A stretch of 56,661 nt of DNA from Algoriphagus oliviformis (GCF_017254915.1 NZ_JAFKCT010000016.1:1-56661), one strand, 5' to 3'; shown: positions 42,927 through 51,899, counted from the first letter of the stretch. The notes: generated by a model from the sequence alone, not told the origin. Translations and numbers: made by a program.

Positions 42927-44972
42927 ATGAAAGCACCCGTAGCTCCACAAAAACCCCTGCTTTTAGAAACCCACGGCCACCAAAGAACCGACAAGTACTA
43001 CTGGATGAACGAGCGGGAAAACCCGGAGGTCATCTCCTATCTGGAGGCGGAAAACGCCTATACCAAGTCGGTTATGAAGCCTACGGAGGACTTCCAAAAG
43101 GAGCTTTTTGAGGAGATGAAAGGGCGAATCAAGGAGGACGACCAGACCGTCCCCTACTTCAAGTCAGGCTATTATTGGTATGTGCGCTACCAAAAAGGTG
43201 GGGAGTACCCCATCTATTGCCGAAAAAAGGATTCGCTCGACGGACAGGAAGAAATCATCCTGGATGTCAACGAACTAGCCAAAGACAAGCCCTTCTACCA
43301 AGTCGGGGGTACCGCCACCACTCCCGACCAAAACATCCTGGCCTTCGCCGCCGACGAGGTGGGGAGAAGGATCTATACCATCTGGTTTAAAAACCTGGAA
43401 ACAGGGGAGATCTACCTGGAGCCCATCCCGGAGGTGACGGGCAACTTTGTGTGGGCGGCCGACAACCAGACGCTTTTCTACTCCAAGCAGGACCCCGACA
43501 CGCTGCGCTCCCACAGAATCTACAAGCATCGGCTCGGAACGGACAGCCAGCTGGACGAGCTGGTCTTTGAGGAAAAAGACGAGGAATTCTCCTGCGTCAT
43601 GCACAAGTCCAAAACGGAACAATACCTCTTCATCCACTCCGAAAGCACCATTTCCTCCGAGATGCGTTTTCTGGAAGCCGACAAGCCGGATGGGGAGTTT
43701 CGGATGCTACAGGAGAGAGTTCCTTTCTTGGAATACGCCGCCGACCACTACAAAGACCACTTTTGGATCAGGACCAACGCCGACGCGCAAAACTTCAAGC
43801 TGGTCAAAGCCCCTATCGCGGCTCCCTCAAAGGAAAACTGGGTGGACGTGATCCCGCACCGGCCGGAAGTATTGCTGGAGGATTTTGACCTCTTCTCCCG
43901 CTACCTGGTCACTCAGGAGCGCTCCAATGGCCTCACGCAAATCCAGGTTCAGCCTTGGGAAGGGCGGGGTTTTGCGCTCCAGTTTGACGACGAAACCTAC
44001 ACCGCCTGGATCAGCACCAATCCCGAGTTTGACACCGACCTGCTGCGCTTTGGATACAACTCCCTGGTGACTCCCAGCTCGGTCTTTGACTACCACATGA
44101 TTTCGGGAGAAAAAACATTGCTCAAACAGCAGGAAGTGGTAGGAGGCTATGACCAAAACCTCTACCACTCGGAGCGCATCTGGGCAACAGCAGCCGACGG
44201 CACGCTCGTCCCCATTTCTCTCGTCTATAAGAAATCCCTCTTTTCCAAAGACGGAAAAAGCCCCCTTCTCCTCTATGCCTACGGCTCCTATGGCTACAGC
44301 ATGGATGCTTACTTCTCCAGTAACCGCCTCAGTCTGCTGGATCGGGGGGTTATCTTTGCAATAGCCCATATCCGTGGGGGGGAAGATCTCGGCAGGCACT
44401 GGTACGAGCAGGGCAAGATGCTACACAAGCGCAACACGTTTACCGACTTCATCGCCTGCGCCACCCATCTTATCGGAGAAAACTACACCTCCGCCGACCA
44501 CCTCCACGCCATGGGAGGAAGTGCGGGAGGCCTGCTGGTCGGCGCGGTGATCAACATGCGGCCGGAGCTTTTCAAGGGTGCCATCGCCAACGTCCCCTTT
44601 GTGGATGTGGTGACGACCATGCTGGACGAAAGCATTCCACTGACCACGGGCGAGTTTCAGGAGTGGGGCAATCCCAAGGACAAGGAATACTACGACTACA
44701 TGCTCTCCTACTCCCCTTACGACAACGTGGAGGCCAAGGCCTACCCCAACCTGCTGGTAACCTCCGGGCTCCACGACTCCCAAGTCCAGTATTGGGAGCC
44801 GACCAAGTGGGTCGCCAAACTCCGCGAGCTCAAGACCGACCAAAACCTCCTCCTGCTGGAGACCAATATGGAGGCTGGGCACGGCGGCGCCTCGGGGAGG
44901 TTCAATGCGCTGAAGGAACTGGCCTTGGAATATGCCTTTTTGTTAATGTTGGAAGGGAAAACGAAACACTAA
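42927..44972 (+). CDS. S9-family oligopeptidase (protease II-like)
   Basis: This is a 681-residue serine oligopeptidase related to oligopeptidase B, which cleaves short peptides after basic residues. The ATG at 42927 gives MKAPVAPQKPLLLETHGHQR, a typical N-terminus without signal peptide; upstream in-frame codons lie in the inserted element. Residues 1-400 form the seven-blade propeller that filters substrates. The catalytic hydrolase domain follows, with Ser532 in GGSAGG, Asp617 in SGLHDSQV and His652 in EAGHGG. AHIRGGEDLGRHWYEQGK is a hallmark of the family. Protease II specificity is likely but not certain. Expression may be affected by the element in its leader. Confidence 0.93.
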   Translation: MKAPVAPQKPLLLETHGHQRTDKYYWMNERENPEVISYLEAENAYTKSVMKPTEDFQKELFEEMKGRIKEDDQTVPYFKSGYYWYVRYQKGGEYPIYCRKKDSLDGQEEIILDVNELAKDKPFYQVGGTATTPDQNILAFAADEVGRRIYTIWFKNLETGEIYLEPIPEVTGNFVWAADNQTLFYSKQDPDTLRSHRIYKHRLGTDSQLDELVFEEKDEEFSCVMHKSKTEQYLFIHSESTISSEMRFLEADKPDGEFRMLQERVPFLEYAADHYKDHFWIRTNADAQNFKLVKAPIAAPSKENWVDVIPHRPEVLLEDFDLFSRYLVTQERSNGLTQIQVQPWEGRGFALQFDDETYTAWISTNPEFDTDLLRFGYNSLVTPSSVFDYHMISGEKTLLKQQEVVGGYDQNLYHSERIWATAADGTLVPISLVYKKSLFSKDGKSPLLLYAYGSYGYSMDAYFSSNRLSLLDRGVIFAIAHIRGGEDLGRHWYEQGKMLHKRNTFTDFIACATHLIGENYTSADHLHAMGGSAGGLLVGAVINMRPELFKGAIANVPFVDVVTTMLDESIPLTTGEFQEWGNPKDKEYYDYMLSYSPYDNVEAKAYPNLLVTSGLHDSQVQYWEPTKWVAKLRELKTDQNLLLLETNMEAGHGGASGRFNALKELALEYAFLLMLEGKTKH

Positions 44973-45039
44973 ACCTGCCTCACCTGTGGGAGGCAGCACT
45001 ATAAAGTCAAGGTCTGAGACCTGAAACGCGAAATTTTCC

Positions 45040-45047
45040 TAACTTTG
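45040..45047 (+). promoter_or_regulatory. -7 box of the mgsA-pfkA operon
   Basis: TAACTTTG matches TAnnTTTG exactly, 24 bases before the mgsA ATG. No clear TTG is found at the -33 position. Confidence 0.45.
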
Positions 45048-45071
45048 ACCTAAACCTATTATCACCTGTTC

Positions 45072-45443
45072 ATGAAAATCGCCCTGATCGCCCATGACGG
45101 AAAAAAAGCCGACATGGTACACTTTTTAACCGGATTCCGGGAAGCCCTCCATCGGACTGATATCGAGCTGGTTGCCACCGGCACCACCGGCTCCCATATC
45201 GAGAGATCGGGATTTGAGGTGGAGCGCCTGCTTTCCGGTCCACTGGGTGGCGATGCGCAGATCGCTGCTTTGGCAGCCGAAAAAAAGCTCGCCGCCGTGA
45301 TCTTCTTCCGAGATCCTCTGGACAAGCATCCCCACGAGCCGGATGTACAGATGCTGATGCGGATATGTGACGTACACAATATCCCTTTGGCCACCAACCC
45401 CGCCTCCGCGGCACTCATGTTTAAAGCCTTAACACAATCTTAA
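45072..45443 (+). CDS. mgsA: Methylglyoxal synthase
   Basis: This enzyme converts dihydroxyacetone phosphate to methylglyoxal and phosphate, a bypass that relieves sugar-phosphate stress. The 123-residue length is slightly below the E. coli enzyme. Family blocks are MKIALIAHDGKKADMV, ATGTTGSHIE, LSGPLGGDAQIAA with the catalytic Asp in GGDAQ, and FFRDPLDKHPHEPDV. It is two bases upstream of pfkA, so the two form one operon. This pairs the entry of glycolysis with an overflow valve for a downstream intermediate. Confidence 0.95.
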   Translation: MKIALIAHDGKKADMVHFLTGFREALHRTDIELVATGTTGSHIERSGFEVERLLSGPLGGDAQIAALAAEKKLAAVIFFRDPLDKHPHEPDVQMLMRICDVHNIPLATNPASAALMFKALTQS

Positions 45444-45445
45444 AA

Positions 45446-46432
45446 ATGGAAGCCAAAACCATCAAAAAAATCGGTGTACTCACCTCCGGTGGAGACGCGC
45501 CGGGAATGAACGCCGCCATTCGCGCAGCGGTCAGAGCCGGTTTCTACTACAACCTGGACATGTACGGGATCTACCGCGGCTACGAGGGCATGATCCAAAA
45601 TGACATCAAAAAACTCGACTCCAAAAACATCACCCACGTTTTGGAGCGGGGAGGCACCTTTCTCAAGTCAGCGCGAAGCGAAGAATTCCGCACGCCGGAA
45701 GGGCGCAAAAAAGCCTACGAAAACCTCCAATCCCACGGCATCGATGCGCTCGTGGTGATCGGCGGGGACGGATCCCTGACCGGGGCCCATCTGTTTTTCC
45801 AGGAGTATGGCATTCCGTCCATCGGCCTTCCCGGCACGATAGACAATGACCTCTCCGGTACTGACTCGACGATCGGCTTTGACACCGCCTGCAACACGGC
45901 CATCGACGCCATCGACAAAATCCGTGATACGGCCACTTCCCACGACCGTCTGTTCTTTGTGGAAGTGATGGGCCGAGACGCAGGCTTCATCGCCATCAAC
46001 GCGGGCATAGGAAGCGCCGCGGCGGCGATCCTGATTCCAGAAAACAAGACTCCTATCGAGAATCTGGTCGAAAAACTCAAGTCCAGATCCAAAGCGATGA
46101 AGGCTTCCAACATCGTCATCGTAGCCGAAGGCGGCAAAAGTGGCTCTGCCCAGGAGATTGCCGACAAGGTGAAAAAATTCCTCCCCTACTATGACATCAA
46201 GGTGACCATCCTCGGCCACCTGCAGCGGGGCGGGGCTCCCTCGTCCTTTGACCGCCTGCTCGCTTCCAAACTGGGAGTAGCCGCCGTCGAAGGACTCATG
46301 CAGGGCAAGTACGATGTGATGGCAGGGATGATCAACAATAAGGTCGTCTTCACCCCCATCGTCAAGGCCATCGTCGATGACAAGATCGTGGATGAGGAAG
46401 ACCTCAGAGTCGCCAACATTCTTTCTACCTAA
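45446..46432 (+). CDS. pfkA: ATP-dependent 6-phosphofructokinase
   Basis: The enzyme phosphorylates fructose 6-phosphate at C1 and commits carbon to glycolysis. The 328 residues carry the family motifs: LTSGGDAPGMNAAIRA (ATP site), VVIGGDGSLTGA (GGDGS marks the ATP- rather than pyrophosphate-dependent type), LPGTIDNDLSGTD with the catalytic Asp, VEVMGRDAGF, and ILGHLQRGGAPSSFDR. Length is normal. It begins two bases after the mgsA stop codon. A weak hairpin follows the gene. Confidence 0.96.
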   Translation: MEAKTIKKIGVLTSGGDAPGMNAAIRAAVRAGFYYNLDMYGIYRGYEGMIQNDIKKLDSKNITHVLERGGTFLKSARSEEFRTPEGRKKAYENLQSHGIDALVVIGGDGSLTGAHLFFQEYGIPSIGLPGTIDNDLSGTDSTIGFDTACNTAIDAIDKIRDTATSHDRLFFVEVMGRDAGFIAINAGIGSAAAAILIPENKTPIENLVEKLKSRSKAMKASNIVIVAEGGKSGSAQEIADKVKKFLPYYDIKVTILGHLQRGGAPSSFDRLLASKLGVAAVEGLMQGKYDVMAGMINNKVVFTPIVKAIVDDKIVDEEDLRVANILST

Positions 46433-46441
46433 TCCGACCAC

Positions 46442-46477
46442 ACCCGAGGCCCCAAGCTTCGGGTTTGTTTTTTCTGC
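46442..46477 (+). terminator. Weak terminator after pfkA
   Basis: ACCCGA pairs with TCGGGT across an 11-base loop, followed by TTGTTTTTTC. The stem is short and the loop can also fold as AAGCTT, so strength is uncertain. Confidence 0.5.
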
Positions 46478-46482
46478 CCACC

Positions 46483-47172
46483 ATGAAGCAAAAACTGGTA
46501 GTGCTCTCCGGCGCCGGAGTCTCGGCCGAAAGCGGCATCCGGACGTTTAGGGACAGCAATGGCCTTTGGGAAAACCACGATATCACGGAAGTCGCCTCGC
46601 CCGAGGGCTGGAGAAAAAACCGGGATCTGGTCCTCGATTTTTACAACCAGCGCCGCCGGCAGGCCAGAGACTGCCAGCCCAACGAGGCCCATCTCGCCTT
46701 GGCCAGGCTGGAGGAGCACTATGACGTGCAGATCATCACCCAAAACGTCGACGACCTCCACGAACGAGCGGGCTCCACCCAGGTGATCCACCTCCACGGC
46801 GAGCTCTCCAAAGCCCAGAGTTCCGTCGACCCCAGGCTGGTCTATACGCTCGATCACTGGGAAATCAAGCCTGGTGACAAATGTGAAAAAGGCAGCCAAC
46901 TCCGGCCTTTCATCGTTTGGTTTGGCGAGGCGGTGCCGATGATGCTACCTGCGATGAAGCTGGCCGAAAAGGCCGACATCTTCTTGGTATTGGGCACCTC
47001 CATGCAGGTCTACCCGGCGGCGAGCCTGATCGACTATGTCCCAAAAAGCGCCAAAAAATTCCTCATCGACCCACAAGTCCCTGACTTTCGGCTGGACAGG
47101 GAGGTGGTAGTGATCCAAGAAAAGGCCACCCTGGGCATGAAAACCTTGGAAAAACTGCTTTTGAGCCACTAA
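46483..47172 (+). CDS. cobB: Sirtuin-type NAD-dependent protein deacylase
   Basis: This 229-residue cytoplasmic sirtuin starts at the ATG at 46483 (MKQKLVVLSGAGVSAESGIR). It removes acyl groups from protein lysines using NAD. Motifs: GAGVSAESGIRTFRD, QNVDDLHERAGS, and the catalytic His in HLHGEL. FYNQRRR supplies the Tyr-x-x-Arg pair that in SIRT5 and CobB binds negatively charged acyl groups, so succinyl-lysine is a plausible substrate. The zinc-ribbon region has only one Cys (GDKCEKGSQLRPFIVWFGE) instead of four, so the zinc site is absent. It lies 50 bases after pfkA. Confidence 0.92.
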   Translation: MKQKLVVLSGAGVSAESGIRTFRDSNGLWENHDITEVASPEGWRKNRDLVLDFYNQRRRQARDCQPNEAHLALARLEEHYDVQIITQNVDDLHERAGSTQVIHLHGELSKAQSSVDPRLVYTLDHWEIKPGDKCEKGSQLRPFIVWFGEAVPMMLPAMKLAEKADIFLVLGTSMQVYPAASLIDYVPKSAKKFLIDPQVPDFRLDREVVVIQEKATLGMKTLEKLLLSH

Positions 47173-47541
47173 ACAAGAGCCTTGTCCGGAAGTCTTGAAC
47201 CCAATCCTTTCAATTTTTTTTCGAGCTTTTGGATGTTTGTTTGCCGCACCTTCGCAGTCATGCACCTAGCCAAATAGAATCATCTTCCGCGCGCATTTCC
47301 ACTGGCAGCGGAAGGTTGTCTATGGACTGCGGACGAGTATCCGCAATGGAATTCTGTGCGGAATGGGTCAAAAGCAACATTGCGGATACTCATATTTTGT
47401 TCTACCTTAAGAAACTGATTGACAGGACGGCTAGACTAGTCCTTCATTTTTCCTCGGCCCAAATAACATGAAGTCAGCGATTACCATGATGGAGGCGAAG
47501 GCCTCTGCTTTTTCTTTTCCCACAGCCCCTCTACTCCAGTC
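47173..47541. other. Intergenic region with inverted repeats
   Basis: This 369-base gap has no supportable gene. A 14-bp perfect inverted repeat lies at 47335-47348 / 47378-47391, and a shorter CTTCCGC / GCGGAAG hairpin at 47285-47315. The open frame at 47229-47471 has no family character. Confidence 0.6.
47335..47391. repeat. 14-bp perfect inverted repeat
   Basis: GAGTATCCGCAATG at 47335-47348 and CATTGCGGATACTC at 47378-47391 are exact reverse complements separated by 29 bases. No T-run follows directly. It could be a hairpin RNA, a regulatory site or a mobile-element remnant. Confidence 0.65.
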
Positions 47542-48654
47542 ATGAACTGGAAAATCAAATACGCCATCTTGGGTCTGGCTTTTTGGCTCCTGCTGTTTTT
47601 GGGATGGGAATGGTGGCGCAGCTATCCCAAGGTCAGACCAGTCCCGGTCGTCCATCCAGAATCCTTGGAGGGAAAAATCGATTCGGTCCTGCTCCGAGCT
47701 CTTGGTGATCTGCTGATTCCCGGACTGGCTGTGGGCGTGGTGGAAGACCAGAAAGTCATCTACCTCAAGGCCTTTGGCTACCTGGATCTGGAAACCAAAG
47801 ACAGCCTCTCGGTGCAAAGCCAGCTTCCTGTTGCATCCGTTTCCAAGCTCTTTACGGCCCTTGGCCTCGCAAAGCTAGGCCTGGAAAGCGGATTCCCCGT
47901 CGACACCACCCTCAATGCCCTCCTGCCAAGAGGCAAGCAACTTCCCCGGGAGTTTGACGGAATCTCGCTGCGGGATCTGCTAAGGCATGCCTCCGGGCTC
48001 TCGGACTCCCGAAGCATCAGAAATCTCCTGCTCGGGGAAGAAAAACGCAAGCTCAACCTTCTGCCTGAGTACCTGCCTACTCCCGACTTGGACAACAAGG
48101 GATACCAGTACGCAGACATCAATTTTGACCTGCTGGGCTATGCCATGGAAAGCAAGGCAAAAAAGCCGTTTGAAGAGCTGATCCGGGAAAGCACGCTGAA
48201 GGCAGCCGGTATGGAAACAAGTCATTTCCCTTCCGCACGGCCCCTCGGCCCAGCGCAAGGCTACAAGCGTACCTTTCTTTGGAAAAGGCTCCAGGCCACG
48301 GACCTGAAGCTAGAGCGCTACCCTTCCCCCTCCTCCGGCCTGCTCGTGAGCCCTGAGGAGCTGTCCAAGGCCCTGCTCCATCTTTGCCGGGGAAATATGG
48401 GGGCCTTTGACAAGGAACTGGGCTGGCTTCAGGGCAAGTCTGACCTGCCGGCTGGGTTCCAGAAAATCACGCTCAACGGGAGCGTTTTCTTGGGCCACTT
48501 TGGGGAGCAGGGTGGCTTTAGCGCTATCTTGGCGTACTCCCCGGAGCTGGAGCTGGGCCTTTTCCTCCTCGCCAATGCGGAGGACAAAGCGGACTTTCGA
48601 AAGCTGCTTTCCTCCGAAATCCTCACCCTACTCAGCTCCGACCACAGCCAATGA
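47542..48654 (+). CDS. Serine hydrolase, class C beta-lactamase fold
   Basis: This is a 370-residue member of the beta-lactamase/PBP superfamily, inserted in the inner membrane by an N-terminal helix (about 6-24) with the catalytic domain in the periplasm. The SxxK motif is SVSK near residue 98 (PVASVSKLFTALGLAKLG), the second motif is YADIN near 192, and LGHFG near 317 stands for the usual KTG/HTG. LRHASGLSDS is a hallmark of the class C/esterase branch. The substrate could be a peptide, beta-lactam or ester. It overlaps the next gene, a YfcC-type carrier, by four bases (ATGA). I infer a hydrolysis-then-uptake pair, but the substrate is unknown. Confidence 0.88.
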   Translation: MNWKIKYAILGLAFWLLLFLGWEWWRSYPKVRPVPVVHPESLEGKIDSVLLRALGDLLIPGLAVGVVEDQKVIYLKAFGYLDLETKDSLSVQSQLPVASVSKLFTALGLAKLGLESGFPVDTTLNALLPRGKQLPREFDGISLRDLLRHASGLSDSRSIRNLLLGEEKRKLNLLPEYLPTPDLDNKGYQYADINFDLLGYAMESKAKKPFEELIRESTLKAAGMETSHFPSARPLGPAQGYKRTFLWKRLQATDLKLERYPSPSSGLLVSPEELSKALLHLCRGNMGAFDKELGWLQGKSDLPAGFQKITLNGSVFLGHFGEQGGFSAILAYSPELELGLFLLANAEDKADFRKLLSSEILTLLSSDHSQ

Positions 48655-49985
48655 AACTCTCCTTTCCCCACCCCATGGTGATCCTCTTGGGCATCTTGGC
48701 CCTGGCCGCGCTCTCGACGTTTGTCATCCCGTCGGGAAGCTTCGAGCGCATGCTGGATGAAGAGTCCGGGCGGGAGATCGTGGTGCCGGGCAGCTACCAG
48801 CTTACCGAAGACCGCAGCATCAGTCTCTATGACGCACTGGGCTCCGTTCCGGAGGGCATCATCCTGGGCGCGGATATCATCGTGCTGATCCTGCTGATCG
48901 GCGGGGCTTTTTATGTCATCGAAAAGACCGGGGCCCTGCAAGTAGGCATCGAAGCCTTGGTTTATCGCTTTCGCCGCAGCCAGTCCCTCCTGTTGGTCGT
49001 CTTCAGCGCAGTGTTCTTTTTGGGTGGGGTGAGCTTTGCCATGCAGGAGGAGATCATCGCGATGGTGCCTATTTTGGTGTTGCTTTCGCGCAAAATCAAC
49101 TACGACCTGCGAGCGATTATTTCCCTCTCCCTCGGTTCTTCGCTGGTGGGAGCGGCCTTCTCCCCAATCAATCCTTTTGGCTCTCTGCTGGCCCAGCAGA
49201 TCGCCGAGTTGGACTTTGGACAGGGCTTTGCGTACCGCATGGTCTTCCTGGTCTTGGCCTTTGTGAGCTGGACTTTTTTCCACCTCCGATTGGGAAAATC
49301 AAAGCAAAACCTGGACGAAAAGACGGAGTTTTCCCCAGTAAAAATCTCACGGCCCCACGCCCTGATCCTGCTCCTCACGGGTGTGGGTATGGTACTCATG
49401 CCCTGGGGTATCATCCAGCGTGACTGGGGGTACAATGAAATGTCCGCCTTGTTTTTCGTCATCGGAATCGCCAGCGGGCTCATTGGCAAAATGGGCGTAA
49501 ACGGCACCGCAAGAGCCTATTCACAGGGGTTTTCCGAAATGATATTTGCAGGCATACTCATCGGATTGGCGCGTAGCGTTTATTTGGTTTTGGAAAAAGC
49601 ACAGGTGATCGACACCCTGATCCAAGGCTTGTTTTCGCCACTCGAAGTCCTGCCTTCCACCCTGGCCACGATCGGCATCTTTGTGAGCCAAGGACTGATC
49701 CACGGCCTGGTCCCCAGTACCTCGGGGCAGGCGGTGCTGACGATGCCGCTATCCGCTCCCCTGCTGGACCTTCTCGGTCTTTCCCGACAGGTGGCCGTTC
49801 TCACCTACCAGTATCCCGCCGGACTGATGGATATCATCATCCCAAACAATGGGGGCATGATGGCCGTCATCGCCGCGGCGGGGGTGGCCTACGACCGCTG
49901 GATAGCCTATGTTTGGAAAAGCTTCCTGCTCCTTTTGGGCTTGGGTTTGATATCCGCGATCCTTGCCTTATTTTGGTTTGCCTAA
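48651..49985 (+). CDS. YfcC-family membrane carrier
   Basis: This is a 444-residue inner-membrane transporter with about eleven hydrophobic segments. The N-terminal HPMVILLGILALAALSTFVI and PSGSFER, and the PEGIILGADIIVLILLIGGA and VPSTSGQAVLTMPLSAPLLD blocks, match the YfcC/DcuC-like carrier family, whose substrates include C4-dicarboxylates or amino acids and basic dipeptides in different branches. The substrate here is unknown. The gene overlaps the preceding serine hydrolase by four bases and must be co-translated. Coupling suggests uptake of a product released by that enzyme. Confidence 0.88.
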   Translation: MKLSFPHPMVILLGILALAALSTFVIPSGSFERMLDEESGREIVVPGSYQLTEDRSISLYDALGSVPEGIILGADIIVLILLIGGAFYVIEKTGALQVGIEALVYRFRRSQSLLLVVFSAVFFLGGVSFAMQEEIIAMVPILVLLSRKINYDLRAIISLSLGSSLVGAAFSPINPFGSLLAQQIAELDFGQGFAYRMVFLVLAFVSWTFFHLRLGKSKQNLDEKTEFSPVKISRPHALILLLTGVGMVLMPWGIIQRDWGYNEMSALFFVIGIASGLIGKMGVNGTARAYSQGFSEMIFAGILIGLARSVYLVLEKAQVIDTLIQGLFSPLEVLPSTLATIGIFVSQGLIHGLVPSTSGQAVLTMPLSAPLLDLLGLSRQVAVLTYQYPAGLMDIIIPNNGGMMAVIAAAGVAYDRWIAYVWKSFLLLLGLGLISAILALFWFA

Positions 49986-50008
49986 ATCTACACCAATCCG
50001 AATAACCT

Positions 50009-51028
50009 ATGCAGATCAACGACCACAATCCCCTACCACCTTACCAAGCCGCTCCGAACCGCTACAGCCAAATGAAGTACCGCTATTGCGGCAAGAGTGG
50101 GCTCCAGCTTCCCGAGATCAGTCTGGGCCTCTGGCACAACTTTGGCCACAACGCCGACCTCACCCTTGGCAGAAAAATACTGAGAAGGGCCTTTGACCTG
50201 GGGATTTGCCACTTTGACCTGGCCAACAACTACGGCCCTCCCTATGGCTCTGCCGAGGAAAACTTTGGCCGGATCTTCCAGAAAGACTTTGTCTCCCACC
50301 GCGACGAGCTGCTCATCTCCTCCAAAGCGGGATGGGACATGTGGCCGGGGCCGTATGGCAACTTTGGCTCCAGAAAATACCTCATCGCCAGCTGTGACCA
50401 GAGCCTGAAGCGCATGGGGCTGGACTACGTCGACATCTTCTACCACCATCGCCCAGATCCAAACACACCGCTGGAAGAAACCATGGGCGCCCTGGACCAG
50501 CTCGTGAGACAGGGAAAAGCCCTCTACGTCGGCATCTCCCAGTACAATGCGGAAGACACTGCCAAGGCCCAGCAGATCCTGAAATCCCTGGGCACTCCCC
50601 TGCTCATCCACCAGCCACGCTACAGCATGCTGGACAGATGGGTGGAAAATGGCCTCCTGGATGTCTTGGGCGAAAAGGGCGTGGGCAGCATTGCCTTCTC
50701 CCCACTGGAGCAGGGCATGCTCACCGACAAGTACCTCAAAGGCATTCCCGCCGATTCCCGCGCGGCGAAAGACGGACGCTACCTGAATCCCGGCAAGCTC
50801 GATCCAGCCAAACTGGAAATGGTCAGCCAGCTCAATGAAATTGCCCTCAAAAGAGGCCAAACCCTCGCTCAGATGGCAATCGCCTGGCTACTCAAAGACC
50901 CAAGAATCACCTCGGTGTTGGTGGGGGTGTCCAAAGCGGAGCAGCTGGACGACAACGTAGCCGCGGTGGCCAACACGCAATTCACAGGCGAGGAAGTCTC
51001 GAAAATCAAATCCATCCTCGGCGCCTAA
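50009..51028 (+). CDS. Aldo/keto reductase, YghZ-like
   Basis: This is a 339-residue cytoplasmic NADPH-dependent reductase of the AKR14/YghZ branch, whose E. coli member reduces L-glyceraldehyde 3-phosphate and methylglyoxal-type aldehydes. Features: RYSQMKYRYCGKSGLQLPEI, FDLANNYGPPYGSAEENFGR (catalytic Asp and Tyr), SSKAGWDMWPGPYG (Lys), and YHHRPDPNTPLEE (His). I keep the start at 50009 because YghZ also has residues before the MKYRYCGKSG motif; an ATG at 50072 is possible. It lies 23 bases after the carrier gene and may share its transcript. A role in aldehyde detoxification is inferred from the family. Confidence 0.92.
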   Translation: MQINDHNPLPPYQAAPNRYSQMKYRYCGKSGLQLPEISLGLWHNFGHNADLTLGRKILRRAFDLGICHFDLANNYGPPYGSAEENFGRIFQKDFVSHRDELLISSKAGWDMWPGPYGNFGSRKYLIASCDQSLKRMGLDYVDIFYHHRPDPNTPLEETMGALDQLVRQGKALYVGISQYNAEDTAKAQQILKSLGTPLLIHQPRYSMLDRWVENGLLDVLGEKGVGSIAFSPLEQGMLTDKYLKGIPADSRAAKDGRYLNPGKLDPAKLEMVSQLNEIALKRGQTLAQMAIAWLLKDPRITSVLVGVSKAEQLDDNVAAVANTQFTGEEVSKIKSILGA

Positions 51029-51054
51029 ATGGCCCGGATCACAAGATGGCAACA

Positions 51055-51085
51055 CAAAAAAGAGGCTCCCAAAAGGAGCCTCTTT
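51055..51085. terminator. Bidirectional terminator
   Basis: An 11-bp stem AAAGAGGCTCC / GGAGCCTCTTT closes on CAAAA and lies between convergent genes. The A-run on its left gives a strong T-tract for the minus-strand gene. Confidence 0.85.
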
Positions 51086-51107
51086 ACCGTCTAGTCAAAC
51101 CGGACTA

Positions 51108-51899
51108 TCATCTAACTACATTTTCGAGTGTTGCCAAGTAAACCCACTTTTGGTCCCGTGAGTTCAGGCCTTCATTCACGGCCTTTCTTTGCTCCGCTGT
51201 TTGGGACAGATCCTCATAGGCCTGCGCGTTGAAAAACTGCATGTAATCCTTGTACATGTTCAGGGTCAGGTGGGTGGATTTGGCCTCTGAGCCTTGTGGC
51301 AGGGCAGTTCTCAGGAAGCTCCAATGTCCCATCAGGCCCTGTTCGATACGCTTTTGGTGGATGGGCCTGAATACTTCGATCTCAGCTTTTTCGTACTCTT
51401 GGAATTTGCCCTCCACGGCCTTCATGAGGTCAAAGGAAGCCAAAGCCCCGGGTTTAAACTGAAAGCTGTCGTCGGTGGATACGATCTCCATCATGTATAG
51501 GCGCATGGGCATATCCCGCATACTCAGCGACTGCTCAAAGAGCGTCGCCACCTGGTTTCCCGTGAGATGCGGATAGGCTATTTTGGTGTATTCCATCATG
51601 GACTCGTCGTCTAGTCCGTTCATCATCTTGACCGGGTCGTCGTAGGTGGTCACCATAATATATTGAAAATCGCCCTCGTCGGCGCCATTTTGCAGGGACC
51701 AGAAGTCCCAAGCCTTGATGCGCTTGTCGTTGAGAGCCTGTCGATAGACTTTTTCCATCAGATCCTTGAACTCGATGTAGTCAAAAAGATGGTCTTTCTC
51801 CACCTTGATGAATTCGAATACCATATACTGAGTTTGCTGGGCGTTGAGGACTCCTGCCCACAGCAACCCACAAACCAAGAGTATTACAATCTTCTTCAT
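51108..51899 (-). CDS. Exported protein of unknown function
   Basis: This 263-residue protein has a signal peptide (1-20, ending VLNA) and is therefore periplasmic or extracellular. The mature part seems to consist of two similar halves, each with an alternating helix/strand pattern around a Trp (KAWDFWSLQNGADEGDFQYI; MGHWSFLRTALPQGSEAKST). That could be a duplicated ferredoxin-like (dimeric alpha-beta barrel) fold. I do not recognise the family, and no catalytic motif is evident. It is monocistronic, with a terminator after it and an AT-rich gap of about 200 bases shared with the divergent aminotransferase gene. Confidence 0.8.
   Translation of the reverse strand: MKKIVILLVCGLLWAGVLNAQQTQYMVFEFIKVEKDHLFDYIEFKDLMEKVYRQALNDKRIKAWDFWSLQNGADEGDFQYIMVTTYDDPVKMMNGLDDESMMEYTKIAYPHLTGNQVATLFEQSLSMRDMPMRLYMMEIVSTDDSFQFKPGALASFDLMKAVEGKFQEYEKAEIEVFRPIHQKRIEQGLMGHWSFLRTALPQGSEAKSTHLTLNMYKDYMQFFNAQAYEDLSQTAEQRKAVNEGLNSRDQKWVYLATLENVVR

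Noticed and set aside
47229..47471. 80-codon frame in the gap before the serine hydrolase
   Set aside because: Passes through an inverted repeat and shows no family character.
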